Source: Aegilops tauschii subsp. strangulata (lineage: Eukaryota; Streptophyta; Magnoliopsida; Poales; Poaceae). Taken from it: a stretch of 64,000 bases of DNA. The notes below the pieces were generated by a model that saw nothing but the letters and a program-made list of their open reading frames with translations, searched no databases and had not been told where the DNA came from. Where the stretch lies: NCBI RefSeq assembly GCF_002575655.3, contig NC_053041.3, positions 370,371,054 through 370,435,053 on the forward strand, read 5' to 3'. Each line of letters starts with the position of its first letter. Within the stretch, counting starts at the first letter, position 1. This document shows, piece after piece, positions 46,373-57,207 of the stretch. The translations under genes and the position numbers were made by a program.

Positions 46373-47191
46373 TCATGGTTTTGGAGTGTTCCGAAAGGTT
46401 TCTTTTATGTGTTCTTCCAGTGTCATAGTTTGGATAATATTGCTTTCAACATTAACGGGCGTACCTGATATATAATGTTTTATTCGTTGCCCATTAACAA
46501 CCTTCGGGTTTGTACCTTCGGTATTATTTATTTTGATAGCTCTAGATTGATAAACCTCCGCGATAACATAGGGCCCTTCCCATTTGGAGAGGAGTTTTCC
46601 TGTAAAGAATCTGAAATGAGAGTTGTACAAAAGAACATATTCTCCAACCTTGAACTCACGCTTTTGGATTCTTTTTTCATGCCATCTTTTAACTTTTTCT
46701 TTAAATAACTTGGCATTTTCATAAGCTTGGGTTCTCCATTCATCTAATGAGCTAATATCAAATAACCTCTTCTCACCAGCAAGTTCGAAATCATAGTTGA
46801 GTTCTTTAATTGCCCAATAAGCTTTATGTTTTATCTCAAGAGGCAAATGACAAGCTTTTCCATAAACCATTTTATAAGGAGACATACCCATAGGATTTTT
46901 ATATGTTGTTCTATAAGCCCAAAGTGCATCATATAATTTCTTAGACCAATTCTTCCGGGACCTATTGACTGTCTGTTGTAAAATTAATTTTATTTCTCTA
47001 TTGCTAAGTTCAACTTGACCACTGGACTGAGGATGATAGGGTGATGCAATTCTATGGTTAACATCATACTTGGCAAGCATTTTACGGGAAGCACCATGAA
47101 TAGAGTGTGAACCACCATCCGTCATTAAATATCTAAGGACTCCAAACCTTGGGAAAATAACTTCTTTAAGCATTTTAATAGAGGTGTTGTG
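46373..47191 (-). pseudogene. Gypsy integrase and pol C-terminus, interrupted
   Basis: The pol frame starts abruptly at the insertion point (about NTSIKMLKEVIFPRFGV) and contains the integrase core: YLMTDGGSHSIHGASRKML with the second catalytic Asp, then SPYHPQSSGQVELSNREIKL with the Glu. It continues through DALWAYRTTYKNPMGMSPYK and the C-terminal EYVLLYNSHFRFFTGKLLSK, and ends near 46373 (FRNTPKP). The first Asp and everything upstream would lie past the nested insertion. The part seen here is open throughout. Confidence 0.88.
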
Positions 47192-48126
47192 TGATACGTC
47201 TCCATCGTATCTACTTTTCCTAACACTTTTCCTCTTGTTTTGGACTCTAATATGCATGATTTGAATGAAACTAACCCGGACTGACGTTGTTTTTAGCAGA
47301 ACTACCATGGTGTTGTTTTTTGTGTAGAAATAAAAGTTCTCAGAATGGAACAAAACTTTGCGAGGATTTTTTATACAATATATGAGAATTTCTAGAGTCA
47401 AGAACCACCGGAGGGGGGCACCTGGGTGGGCACAACCCACCAGGGCGCCCCCTCCAAGCGCGCCCAGGTGGGTTGTCCCCACCTGGTGGCCCCGCAGACC
47501 ATGAAACCGACGCTATAAAATCCTATTTTTCCAAAAAAATCAGGGAGAAAGAATTATCGTGTTTCATGAGACGGAGCCGCCGTCACCTCCTGTTCTTTAT
47601 CAGGAGGCCAGATCCGGAGTCCGTTTGGGGCTCCGAAGAGGGGGATCTTCTTTCTTTGTCATCACCAACCCTTCTCCATCGCCAATTCCATGATGCTCCC
47701 CACCGGGCTCACTGGTCGGTGAGGAGTTGGATGAGATTCATCATGTAATCTAGTTAGTTTTGTTAGGGCTTGATCCCTAGTATCCACTATGTTCTGAGAT
47801 TGATGTTGCTATGACTTTGCCATGCTTAATGCTTGTCACTTTGGGCCCGGGTGCCATGATTTCAGATCTGAACCGTTTATGTTATCACCATTATATCTAT
47901 GTTCTAGATCCGATATTGCATGTTATAGTCACCTACTACGTGTTATGATCCGGCAACCCCGGTGTGACAATAGTCAGGACCACTCCTGGTGATGACCATA
48001 GTTTGAGGAGTTCATGTATTCACCGTGTGTTAATGCTTTGTTCCGGTTCACTGTTAAAAGGAGGCCTTAATATCCCTTAGTTTCCAATAGGACCCCGCTG
48101 CCACAGGAGGGTAGGACAAAAGATGT
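47192..48126 (+). mobile_element. Gypsy LTR (TGATACGTCTCCATCG family), cut by a CACTA element
   Basis: A plus-strand LTR starting TGATACGTCTCCATCGTATC, inserted in the integrase of the minus-strand Gypsy element. TTGTG (47187-47191) is the likely left target copy. Only 935 bp are visible; at 48126 it breaks inside CAAAAGATGT where the CACTA transposon begins. It contains a GC-rich inverted repeat (47420-47490). It resembles the Sabrina-type LTR as I recall it; the family name is not certain. Confidence 0.82.
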
Positions 48127-48639
48127 CACTACAAAAAAAGACACATCCGTGACATTTTGGGCTGAATGAATATTTTTCTATCATGCTTATGACACTTCTA
48201 TGACGATAATTGTGACAAAGCGCGGTATCATCATAGATGTGGTGGGCTCCTACTTCTATGACAAAAAATCATGACAAAAAATGGGCTTTTCGCCCTGGGC
48301 GGGCCGGAGACGCAGCTGCATGACATTCTTTGGGCCGTCCATGACGGAAAAAATCGTGGTAGAAGAAAGGGCGAGGAAAATTTCGGGGAGTTCCTGGTTT
48401 ACGTTGAGCGGTCGGGGCCGAGCGATGCACGGAGGTTTGCGCGTTTCTCTCGTACACGTACGCGCATGTGTGCGAGGCATTGCGCTCTAACTGAACCCGA
48501 GCGAGGCGTTGGGCTCTAACTGAACCAGAGCGATTCTACTAGCTACGTTACTGAACCCCGATCGATCCCTTGCTGTTAACTGAACCCGAGTTATTCCTTC
48601 GCTACTACTGCTAACTGAAGCCGATCGAAGCTGCCTCTT

Positions 48640-49110
48640 GATGAACAATGAGCATTGTTGGGGGTTGGATGAACAGTTCCCGATGGGGGATTGGATGAAC
48701 GGGACCCCGTGGCAGTAGCTAAAGGCCGTTGCCGATGGATGAACAGGACCCCGATCGAGCCGGTTGGGGGTGGATGAACAGGACCCCGTGGAGGGCTCGA
48801 TGAACAGGACCCTGTGGAGGGCTGTATGAACAGGACCCCGTGGTGGGCTGGTTGAACAGTAGCCGGTGGAGGGCTGGATTAACAGTAGCCCGTGGAGGGG
48901 TGGTTGAACAGGACCCCGTGGAGAGGGCTGGTTGAACAGTAGCCGATGGAGGCTGGATGAACAGGAGCCCGGGGATGAACAGTAGCTGGTGGAGGCAGGA
49001 GGGAGACACCGTGGATGAACAGTTGCAGGTGGAGGCTGGAGGACGTCGACGGTGGATGAACAGTAGCCCGTGGAGGCAGTAGACGGTGGATGAACAGTAG
49101 CTCGTGGAGT
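48640..49110 (+). repeat. CACTA subterminal repeats, about 30-35 bp units
   Basis: A dozen or more variants of GATGAACAGGACCCCGTGGA / GGAGGGCTGG in direct orientation. The dense short repeats near the terminus match the position of transposase-binding motifs in CACTA elements. The long frames crossing this array come from repeat periodicity and are not genes. Confidence 0.8.
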
Positions 49111-49375
49111 CCCGTTTTGCGGAACGCCACACCCCTCCCGATGAACAGGACCCCCGTTTCGACCGTAGCGCTCCAACACAAGTCTGTTTCCTCCATTTTG
49201 CGGTACGCTACACCCCTCCCGATCAACAGGACCCCGTTTCGACCATACGAGGTCAAAGAGAAGTCCGTTTCCTCCGTTTTGCGGCACGCCACACCCCTCC
49301 CAGTGAAAAGGATCCCGTTTCGACCATAGGCGGTCGAACACAAGGCCGTTTCCTCCGTTCTGCGGTACGCCGTGC
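49105..49375 (+). repeat. CACTA subterminal tandem repeats, about 80 bp x 3-4
   Basis: Units marked by CGTTTTGCGGNACGCCACAC at about 49113, 49195, 49275 and 49357, each followed by CCCCGTTTCGACC. Spacing is 79-82 bp. Confidence 0.8.
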
Positions 49376-49789
49376 CTCGTTTCGGCTGTTTCGTCCAAGC
49401 CGGTTGGCTCCCGATGAACACGACGCATTCCGTTGCCTCCCGATGAACACGACGACGCAGTTTCTCCGTTCCGACCCAGCCGGTTGGCTGCCGATGAACA
49501 GGACATCGTCACTGCCTCTCCATGTACACGAGCCCTGGCCATACGTATGCGCGAGTAGGCGTTCGAGACCCCGCCTGTATGTACGTACGTGGCCGTATTT
49601 ACTTTCTTGCACCCTGGCTGTACGTACGTGTACACGATATTGACGGGACTGCGTGACATGCTACGTGCGCGCCTCTACTACTACATGTGCCCTTCCTTAC
49701 TTGGCCACGGTTCATCGCTGCAGCCTGCAGACAGACCGATCGTATGTACATACATGTTCGCGACCAGAATGACAACGCTACGTACGGTT

Positions 49790-52390
49790 CGACCAGGTGG
49801 GTCCCGACTGTCAGGGAGGATAAGAAGGCACTTCCTTGTGTGCGAAGATGTAGCTGGTGGGTCCCAGCAGTCAGGAGGAGAACCATTTTTTTGCGAAATA
49901 CGGTGGCCTGTCCGGTGGGTCCCTGCTGTCAGGTGGAGGAATCATTGTTTTATGTGTAATAAGGTTGCACTTCCTTACTACGGCCATGGAGCCAGCTGTC
50001 AGCCTGTCCACGTACAGTACTCTTGCGATGGAAGTCGTTCATTGACCACATTGACCACGCCGCGCTGAGAGCACCAAGGCGGTGGATGACGGAGAGGCCT
50101 AGGAAGGGGTGGACGCGGAGCCGGGCAAGACGCTACAGCGGATGCCCACGCGGAGAGGAGTACGAGGGTTGGCTAGTTCGGCCGTGGTGTGAGACGGCCG
50201 TCGCCGCAGAATAACAGGGAGTGTGGGTGAGTAGAGGGATGGCCTGGCCAGCGGTGGGAGTAGTAGGGGCAGTGAGGCCTCCGCGGCACCACAGCCAGCC
50301 ACGGGAGGCAGGAGCAGGCGGCATGACCGACGCTGGTTTGGGCGGCTGGAGCGAGAAGACCAGAGGTTGAAGAAGCACTATGACCGTTGGATGGACATCG
50401 TACAGTCACTAGAGCCTGAATCGTTCATATTGACTAAGTTGACAAAGCCCTCTGTCCGCGTGAACTTAGTAGGCCCACAAGTCAGCCTCCCACTATGGTG
50501 GGTCCCAGCTAGCAGGGGGAGTATTCATGTTTTTGTGCGTAATAAGGAGGCACTTCCTTGCATGCGAAGATATTGCTAGTGGGTCCGAGCTGTCAGCGAG
50601 GGGGACGTTTTTTTTGCCCGTAATAAGGGCGCATTTCCTTGCGTGCGAAGATGTAGCTGGTGAGTCCCAGCTGTCAGCGGGAGAAAACTTTATTTTTCAG
50701 GGTAAAAAGGTGCAATTGCATGCATGCGTCCACGGGCGTGGTGCGTCCCCACTGTCAGCCTCTCACGTACATTCATCTTCCGATGACTCTCGTTTGTTGA
50801 CCATGTTGACCACACCGTGCAGAGTGCACCAAGCCGGTGGATGATGGCGAGGCCCCAGACTGGAACGCCCTAGAGATGGGGAAGACGCAGCAGTGGAGTC
50901 GCAGACGGAAAGGTGTGGGAAACTTGACTGGTTCGGGTGCTGGGCGGGCCTACACTCGACAGAGAATAACAGGAGGAGCGGAGGAGTGGAGGGATGGCCT
51001 GGTCGTCGGTGGGGTAGCATTTCGCTGCGAGGCACGCAAAACAGCGCCGCTAGACGCCGGAGGCTGGAGCAGGCGGTCCCGGCAACGCTGTGGGAAGAAG
51101 ACGAGAGATTGAAGAAGAATGCCGGCCGTTGGATGTAAATCCAATACCTTGCTTAGGCTTCGACCTTTGTATTTTTATTTTTTGCGAAAGTGCTTAGGCT
51201 TTGACCTACTGGCCGACATGTCAGCCAGTCCATTTGGTGGGCTGGGTGAAACAATGATGTAGGCCTATGCAGCCCGTTTATATATTATGGTAGAATTTAA
51301 AGCCCATTTGCATTTTTCTCGAAATCCGCGGACTTGCTGGGCTGGGTGAAAATATCATGTTGGGCTGGACGGAGAAATGTTATAAAAACATAAACACACG
51401 ATTGCACGTCTATTACTTCATTGGTCAGTAAAATCATTGCAAGCTTATGTATGCAATTACCAGGAGTTAACTTGCCAAGTTATATATAAACAATTATTAT
51501 TATTTTGTAAGAACTTTCGATTTACGAAATAAAATATCATTTTAATTTGATGAGTTAATAGGACGTGGGGTATTATTATTTTTTAGGCTAGACGTGGGAC
51601 AGTTGAGTTGATTCTAGGGAAAAGTACTGGGAGAAAACTCAGGTTACATCAAAAAAGAAAGTGGAAAAAATTCAGATATAGGATTAATGAAAACAAAAAT
51701 AAAGGAAGGGGAAGGTCTATAAAATGGTTGGACGAACGACAAGTTTAACGGAACCTTATTTGTTTCTATTATATATATGTAATAAAATAAGATATAAATA
51801 TAAATATATATATACTATTATAGAAGGGAAAACATAGGTTTAGGTTTGCATTCTTATAGAAAAATAGAACTGAGCCGTGCGTCGTCTTGAAAAAACAAAC
51901 ATAATTGGGTTGCTGATGATATAGACACTCTAGGCTGGGAGGCCTAGAGGCCGCTTGATACCTGATGGATCCAAAAAAAGTTGAAACATATCATGGGTTG
52001 CGCATGTTAAACAACAAAACCTAGGCCATGGACCTGGTGGGCCCGGGATTGTCAGCCTCTCGACGAACAGTCGTCTCCCGATTCCTCTTGTTTTGCCGAC
52101 CATGTTGGGAACGACATACGGCGGCGCTGCGGCGAGAGCACCAAGGCGGAGGACGACGTCGAGACCACATACCGAACGAACCGGAGCGGGGGAAGACGCA
52201 GGCGGAGGTGAGTACGATGGTTGACTTGTTTGGGTGCAGGGTGGGCCGGTGGAACTGCCGCCGCCGGACAATGTGTGGGAGTAGAGGGATGGCCTGGCCA
52301 ACGCCATAGGCTATGATGGGTCACCGAGGCGTGCGCGGCAGCGCCGCCAGCCACTGTATAGGAAGAGGATGAAAGATTGAACAAAATAAA
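49790..52390 (+). repeat. Three diverged copies of a 350-600-bp block in the CACTA element
   Basis: Blocks at about 49790-50410, 50490-51140 and 52030-52390 share the order GTGGGTCCCAGCTGTCAG, then GACCATGTTGACCAC, then GAGCACCAAGGCGG, then GAGGGATGGCCTGGCC, then a GAAGAAGA/TTGAAGAA end. GTGGGTCCC-type pieces occur extra times in the first two. Between the second and third block (51141-52029) the DNA is AT-rich with a TATATA-rich patch near 51770-51810. No protein is supported. Confidence 0.7.
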
Positions 52391-52657
52391 GAAAAACAAA
52401 TGGATAGGTGGTTGGTCCCAGATGTCTGTGTACGAGACCTGCCGGGTCCACCTGAGAAGGGGAATATGTTGGGAGGAAGGAAATTCAAAGCACGGTAGCC
52501 CGGTGAACTAGTTACATACATAAGCAAATAGCCACTAAAAAATAGGTTAATGGGTTCTTAGACGAAATATTTTGGACAAAACAAATAATTATGACACATA
52601 GGCTAATGCATGAAACACTTAGATGATAAAGGTGCTTAAACAGATAAAGTACATCAT

Positions 52658-53367
52658 CTAGACCTTTTTGGCACGCTTGATCATGACGCTGCGACTGTCT
52701 GTGTACTCGTCGGTTACGGGAAGCAGACACGCCCTCATGTCCAAGATCCACTTGTACATGTCGTAGCATGCGTATGTGTCCTTGGCCGCGTAGGTTATGT
52801 AGGCTAGATTCAGAGGTACCTCCCACGTGTTCAGGTCCTTGCTATTGTTGACTTCTCTCATGTTAGCGTAGCAGGGGTCGGTGATGGTCTCGGCGAGGTC
52901 AACCATGGAGTCCTTCTCCTTCCCGTTGCCGATGATCTTGTATTGCTTCTGGATGTCGACAAGCTTGTTGCACCAGATGGCCGAATCGTCGTGTTCTTCG
53001 TTCTCTCCAGCATAGCGAAGGTGCAGTCGGCGCTGCCGATGAAATGGGTGAATGCTCCAGAACCTCCGATGGCCCTACAGCAGTGGTAGACGAGAACCTC
53101 GTCCTGCACGCATACCTGTGCGACGGTGATCCGCTAGTCCCTGTTAGGAGATGAATGGATGGGCACAAGTCTAGTCCTGCGACCTTGTGCTTCCGCTTCC
53201 TCGTCCTGTAAGTATTGCTTGAAGTCGGCGAGGCAGAGCTTCAGCGAGTCCGGATCGTTGGTGTACTTCACATTCAACTTAGTGCAGCCATGGGACTGAA
53301 CGGCGAACTCAAAGGTGAACTCCTTGCTGAAGTCCTTATCCAGCAGGCTCACCCCTCGGATCGCCAT
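52658..53367 (-). pseudogene. DEDDy 3'-5' exonuclease (WRN/RNase D-type) pseudogene
   Basis: Minus-strand coding remnant starting MAIRGVSLLDKDFSKEF at 53367 and ending at 52658. The fold is recognised from the order FAVQSHGCTKLNVKYT, ITVAQVCVQDEVLVYHCC, FTHFIGSADCTFAM, NKLVDIQKQYKIIG, MVDLAETITDP and the Exo III motif YAAKD (Y-x3-D) in ITYAAKDTYACYDMY. Plants encode related WRN-exonuclease-like proteins that trim nucleic acid 3' ends. Damage: the Exo I D-x-E region reads VPIHSS, a TAG follows PNRD (53134-53136), and a one-base shift occurs near 53015-53030. It looks captured by, or stranded in, the CACTA element. Function is lost; the family call is secure, the ortholog is not. Confidence 0.8.
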
Positions 53368-53842
53368 TGGAGTCTATTCAAGTGAACGAGTGGGTAGGTG
53401 GCGGCAGCAGTTTGTTTCTCAGCTCTTGGGGAACTGGATTCAACAGTAAATTGAGTGTGTACAGGCGACAACAGTTACTACCCCTCCCTGGCCCGCTGCA
53501 CGCCCGGCAGAACATGCACCCTCGGCGCATTCAAACGCCTCCATTAAGAAACCTATTCCGGCCACACGTCAGTTCACGAGCGGGTCTGTATTGGTACTGT
53601 AATAACAAGTGTTAGTGGTCACTTAACTTATATTTAATTAGCTTTAATTAAAATTTATTCTTAAAACAAGCAATGCATTGGTTCATTCTATCAATGCCAC
53701 AGGATCGACATGCACAACAATTAGAATTATTATTCTTAGGACGCACATGATCAACACATTTGTCGCACTTTCACACAGATAATACTACCAAGTTTGAACT
53801 GTTTGTTATGGTTGCTGTCCTCTGCATCATCATGTCGTGTTT
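53368..53842 (-). other. Probable intron or leader upstream of the exonuclease remnant
   Basis: On the minus strand the sequence just before the exonuclease ATG is CACTTGAATAG/ACTCC, a possible 3' splice site. No other frame is supported here. Confidence 0.35.
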
Positions 53843-54420
53843 CCCAGCTTGCAAGATTCAGAACCAACAAATAAGATTCAAATAATAAGTACAACAAAGA
53901 TGCCTACACATCTCACTGATTCCCAGCTTGCAAGATTCAGAACCAACAAATCAGATTAAAATAATAAGTACAACAAAGATGCCTACACATCGCATTGATT
54001 CCCAGGTTGCAAGATTCAGAACTAACAAATAAGATTCAAATAATAAGTACAACAAAGATGCCTACACATCTCATTGATTCCCAGCTTGCAAGATTCAGAA
54101 CAAACAAATAAGATTCAAATAATAAGTACAACAAAGATGCCTACACATCACATTGATTCCCAGCTTGCTAGATTCAGAACTAACAAATAAGATTCAAATA
54201 ATAAGTACAACAAATATACCTACACATCTCATTGATTCCCAGCTTGCAAGATTCAGAACCAACAAATAACATTCAAATAACAAGTACAACATAGATGCCT
54301 ACACATCTCATTCATTCCCAGCTTGCAAGATTCAGAAACAACAAATAACATTCAAATAATAAGTACAACAAAGATGCCTACACATCTCATTGATTCCCAG
54401 CTTGCAAGATTCAGAACCAA
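53843..54420 (+). repeat. 79-bp tandem array, 7 full units plus a partial
   Basis: Units start CCCAGCTTGCAAGATTCAG at 53843, 53922, 54001, 54080, 54159, 54238, 54317 and 54396: exact 79-bp spacing throughout, with only scattered substitutions. It lies between the exonuclease coding remnant and its putative first exon. Confidence 0.95.
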
Positions 54421-55646
54421 CCCATTAGAGCCTTTTGATGAAGTGAATATCGAGATTAAATCCATCTTGGCTAGCCGTGTCATACAACCCAAGAACTTGG
54501 CGAATGCTCTTGGCCATCACAACATCTGTAGTTGAGTATTCCTGTTTGCACAACACAGATAATAAAGAGCATGATTACTATAATAGTGGCACTAGTGGAA
54601 GTCAACCTGCACGTCCACTTGATGATTCAATTCATGCGACTTTTTCTGCAGTTCACCTGAAATGAAGCAAAGATTGCATCATTTAGCTAGCAAGAAGTAC
54701 TTCCTCTTGTGAGCTGGCAGGTTCTTCTTTAGTAGTTGCACTTAAATTGAGCAACATTAAGGTTGGTTGTCCGGCTCATGTAAGGTGCAACTATAATTCG
54801 CTTATCCTTTTGTGCAGTTCCACTAAAATAAAATGCCATTGTGGTGACAATGACAGCTGATCTTGTAAAGGCTAATAAAATGTTGCACGAGATTACCAGC
54901 AGAATTTGACGGAGATTTTTGAAACTCCAATCACCATTTTGTGCAGTTCCACCAAAATTGAGAGATGTTGCCCACGTGATATTTTAGTTGAACTGCACAA
55001 GACACTCCTTCCAAAAAAAGTGTTTTGTGCAGTTCACCAAAAGGTCACAATTGCAACAAGGTGAAATGGATATCCCTATCTGCACAAAAAGATAGAAAAG
55101 AAAACAGTTGCTGGTCAATAACAAGATACGAAACATACACGAAATGAAAAGAAGCATCTTGATTATGTTCATGGCAATCACGCAAGGACGATAGAAATTT
55201 TAAAACGCCAGCAATGCTTCATGTTACCGGAAGCATTACGATCAACAATGACATTTGTCAAATATGGGATTACTTTAATGCTGGCATTGCTTGTTTACCA
55301 GATACAGTAGATCAACAACAGCTAAAGAATTGGTTTAAGGGCATGGGACCGTGGGGACACCAGGACACTCAGCAGCGTAAAGAAGCAACTTACTTATCAT
55401 ACTGGGGAAAACAGCAGGAGTACCATTTGTAACACAGTTTAATTGCATCATATCACTAGAGATATTAGATTAACAATAACACTGGTCAGACTTGACCTTA
55501 AGGTAACAGTGTGATCGCTTCATTTTACATGCGCCCTTACATTAACAACAGCAAAAAGTTGGTATAAGGACATGCGACAGTGGACACATCAGCACAATGT
55601 ACCTACAAGGAGGCATAAAGTGGTGATGCCGAGTTTGTTCATACTC
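54421..55646. other. Intron-like DNA with a recurring TTTTGTGCAGTTC motif
   Basis: No gene. The motif TTTTGTGCAGTTC(C)ACYAAAA occurs in direct orientation near 54640, 54810, 54937 and 55020 and once inverted near 54985 (GAACTGCACAAGAC). It may be a short dispersed repeat of this element. Confidence 0.5.
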
Positions 55647-55802
55647 TGTGAGGGTAGCAAATCTAATCCTAGAGACCTTTTACTATGTGAGGGCAACAAA
55701 TCTAATCTTGGAGACCTTTTACTATGTGAGGGTAGCAAATCTTATCCTAGAGACCTTTTACTATGTGAGGGCAGCAAATCTAATCCTGGAAATACTCTGT
55801 TG
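55647..55802 (+). repeat. 39-bp tandem repeat x 4 (13 codons)
   Basis: Units marked TGTGAGGGYARCAAATCT at 55647, 55686, 55725 and 55764, spacing exactly 39 bp. Because 39 is a multiple of three, a plus-strand frame (55572-55847) stays open through the array (repeating LLCEGSKSNPRD), but I see no sign that it is a real gene. Confidence 0.93.
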
Positions 55803-56173
55803 ACTTGTCCACCAGCCGCCACTTTCTATCCTTTTTTAAACCAATAATAGATATGTTCCTTATCCAGTTTGTACTGCGTTTTCCTTTATTTCCCTTTTCA
55901 ACCAAGATACCAGTTGGGTATCCAGTCTCTACTACTTTCCCCCTGTTATTTCCTCTTTGAATCAAGTCCTAGATTCATGCTACGACTTTCCCCCCTTTCT
56001 TAGTTGTTTGAACCAAGTCCTAGATTCGACTGCATCAAGTAGTTTACCTCCAATAATACTAAAAATTTAGGTGGCTTTGGAAGAGCTCATGGAAGTAGAA
56101 AAAGATGCACATGCAGACACGTGGGGAGTTGGGGCAGTAGAGCAAGGCCGCTTTCGAAGAACTTATACCTGAG

Positions 56174-56505
56174 GGTCGTCGGGATGTCGGCGGCGGCAGG
56201 TCGGATCTGCGCACAATACGGCAGCGACGAAGAAGGGTCGGAGGACCTCCCAAGCCGGTGGTGTGTCGGAGAGAACGGCACGGGCAGAGGGTCGGGACCC
56301 ACCGACAGCTGTGGGTTTCCTCCCTCGACGCCAATGACCGTGTGAATGACGCACCTAGTCCTCTACACACACGAGCCGAAGGGATCCGGCCGGATCTGTA
56401 ACCAGCGGTGAGCAGAGAGAAAATGTCACTACCGTTGTCTTGCTTAGATCTGGAGAGGATGAGAGAATGAAGAGAGAAACCCTAGTAAAGCAAGCGCTCA
56501 GGCCC
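56174..56505 (-). pseudogene. Putative first (leader) exon of the exonuclease remnant
   Basis: On the minus strand a TATATATATA is followed by a CT-rich leader (TTTCTCTCTTCATTCTCTC) and GC-rich sequence that ends at a strong 5' splice site, CCCTCAG/GTATAAG (56173/56174). This is the layout of a plant promoter and 5' exon. The only coding remnant downstream on this strand is the exonuclease at 53367, 2.8 kb away, so I infer they once formed one gene. The join is not proven. Confidence 0.5.
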
Positions 56506-56509
56506 CTGC

Positions 56510-56521
56510 CTATATATATAG
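56510..56521 (-). promoter_or_regulatory. TATA box upstream of the leader exon
   Basis: A (TA)n stretch CTATATATATAG flanked by GC-rich DNA, about 30-40 bp upstream of a pyrimidine-rich leader on the minus strand. The unassigned 56522-56684 lies upstream, before the next retrotransposon. Confidence 0.55.
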
Positions 56522-56684
56522 TGGAGTGATTATCTTTTTCTCTCCACAACAAGCGTTTCAATTTGTGTACGTGGCATTAAAGAAAACAAACTCTCTATTT
56601 AACGTGACTAACTGTACGACTCCTACTTACTAGTAGTAGTATTGTTCACTTGTGCTCCCTGGCCCTCCATTTATTGAACAACCC

Positions 56685-57160
56685 TGAGGGAGTCCTGGAC
56701 TAAGGGGTCCTCGGGCATCCGGCCTGTTATCCTTGGGCCGGACTGATGGGCTGTGAAGACACGAAGACCGAAGACTGTACCCATGTCCGGATTGGACTCT
56801 ACTTGACGTGGAAGGCAAGCTTGGCGACCGAAGATTCCTTCTTATGTAACCGACCCCATGTAACCCTAGATCTCTCCAGTGTCTATATAAATCGGAGAGC
56901 ATAGTCCGGATAGGGGGAGATATTCATTACCATATTCACATAGGCTAGACTTCTAGGGTTTAGCCATTACGATCTCGTGGTAGATCAACTCTTGTAACAC
57001 TCATATTCATCAAGATCAGTCAAGCAGGAAGTAGGGTATTAGATCCATAGAGAGGGCCCGAACCTGGGTAAACATCGTGTCCCCCGTCTCCTGTTACCAT
57101 CGATCCTAGACGCACAGTTCGGGACCCCCTACCCGAGATCCACCGGTTTTGACACCGACA
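56685..57160 (+). repeat. 5' LTR of the non-autonomous Gypsy element
   Basis: A 476-bp LTR with TG...CA ends. It contains a TATA box and ends GGTTTTGACACCGACA. TTGGTGCTTTCATTGAGAG follows immediately, where the primer-binding site should be. Confidence 0.9.
56884..56892 (+). promoter_or_regulatory. TATA box of the Gypsy LTR
   Basis: TATATAAAT preceded by a GC-containing stretch (CTCTCCAGTGTC), in the middle of the LTR. It is the likely start of the element's transcript, about 30 bp downstream. Confidence 0.65.
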
Positions 57161-57207
57161 TTGGTGCTTTCATTGAGAGTTCCACTGTGCTGTCGACGAA
57201 AGGTTCG

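Larger units (their letters stand above)
42522..47191 (-). mobile_element. Gypsy retrotransposon, 3' portion (same family as 317-1820)
   Basis: The minus-strand 3' LTR (42522-44038), preceded in its own sense by the purine-rich AAGGTTGGAGGAGT (complement of about 44039-44052), an internal untranslated region, a small extra frame (45512-46036) and the end of pol (46373-47191). A second Gypsy LTR interrupts it at 47192 in the integrase. The remaining pol, gag and 5' LTR should be beyond 64000. Confidence 0.88.
48127..56684 (+). mobile_element. CACTA transposon, left portion
   Basis: Begins CACTACAAAAAAAGACACAT, the hallmark CACTA terminus, directly inside a Gypsy LTR. TGT (48124-48126) is the likely 3-bp target copy. 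The first 1.3 kb holds many short subterminal repeats and there are three larger diverged blocks (49790-52390), as in CACTA elements, where subterminal repeats bind the transposase. No transposase frame is visible. Instead it holds an exonuclease pseudogene and its apparent upstream exon on the minus strand. The right terminus is not in the window, because a Gypsy element enters at 56685, so the true right limit is unknown. Confidence 0.8.

Noticed and set aside
47192..48126. Treating this LTR as the 5' LTR of the element whose pol lies at 46373-47191
   Set aside because: Orientation is opposite, the LTR family differs from 42522-44038, and the pol frame is cut mid-integrase.
48487..49659. 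Long minus-strand open frame (390 codons)
   Set aside because: It follows the periodicity of CACTA subterminal repeats and has no family resemblance; other frames are open there too.
53843..54420. Regular direct repeats, considered as a CRISPR-like array
   Set aside because: Units are contiguous tandem copies without unique spacers, in a plant genome. It is a minisatellite.
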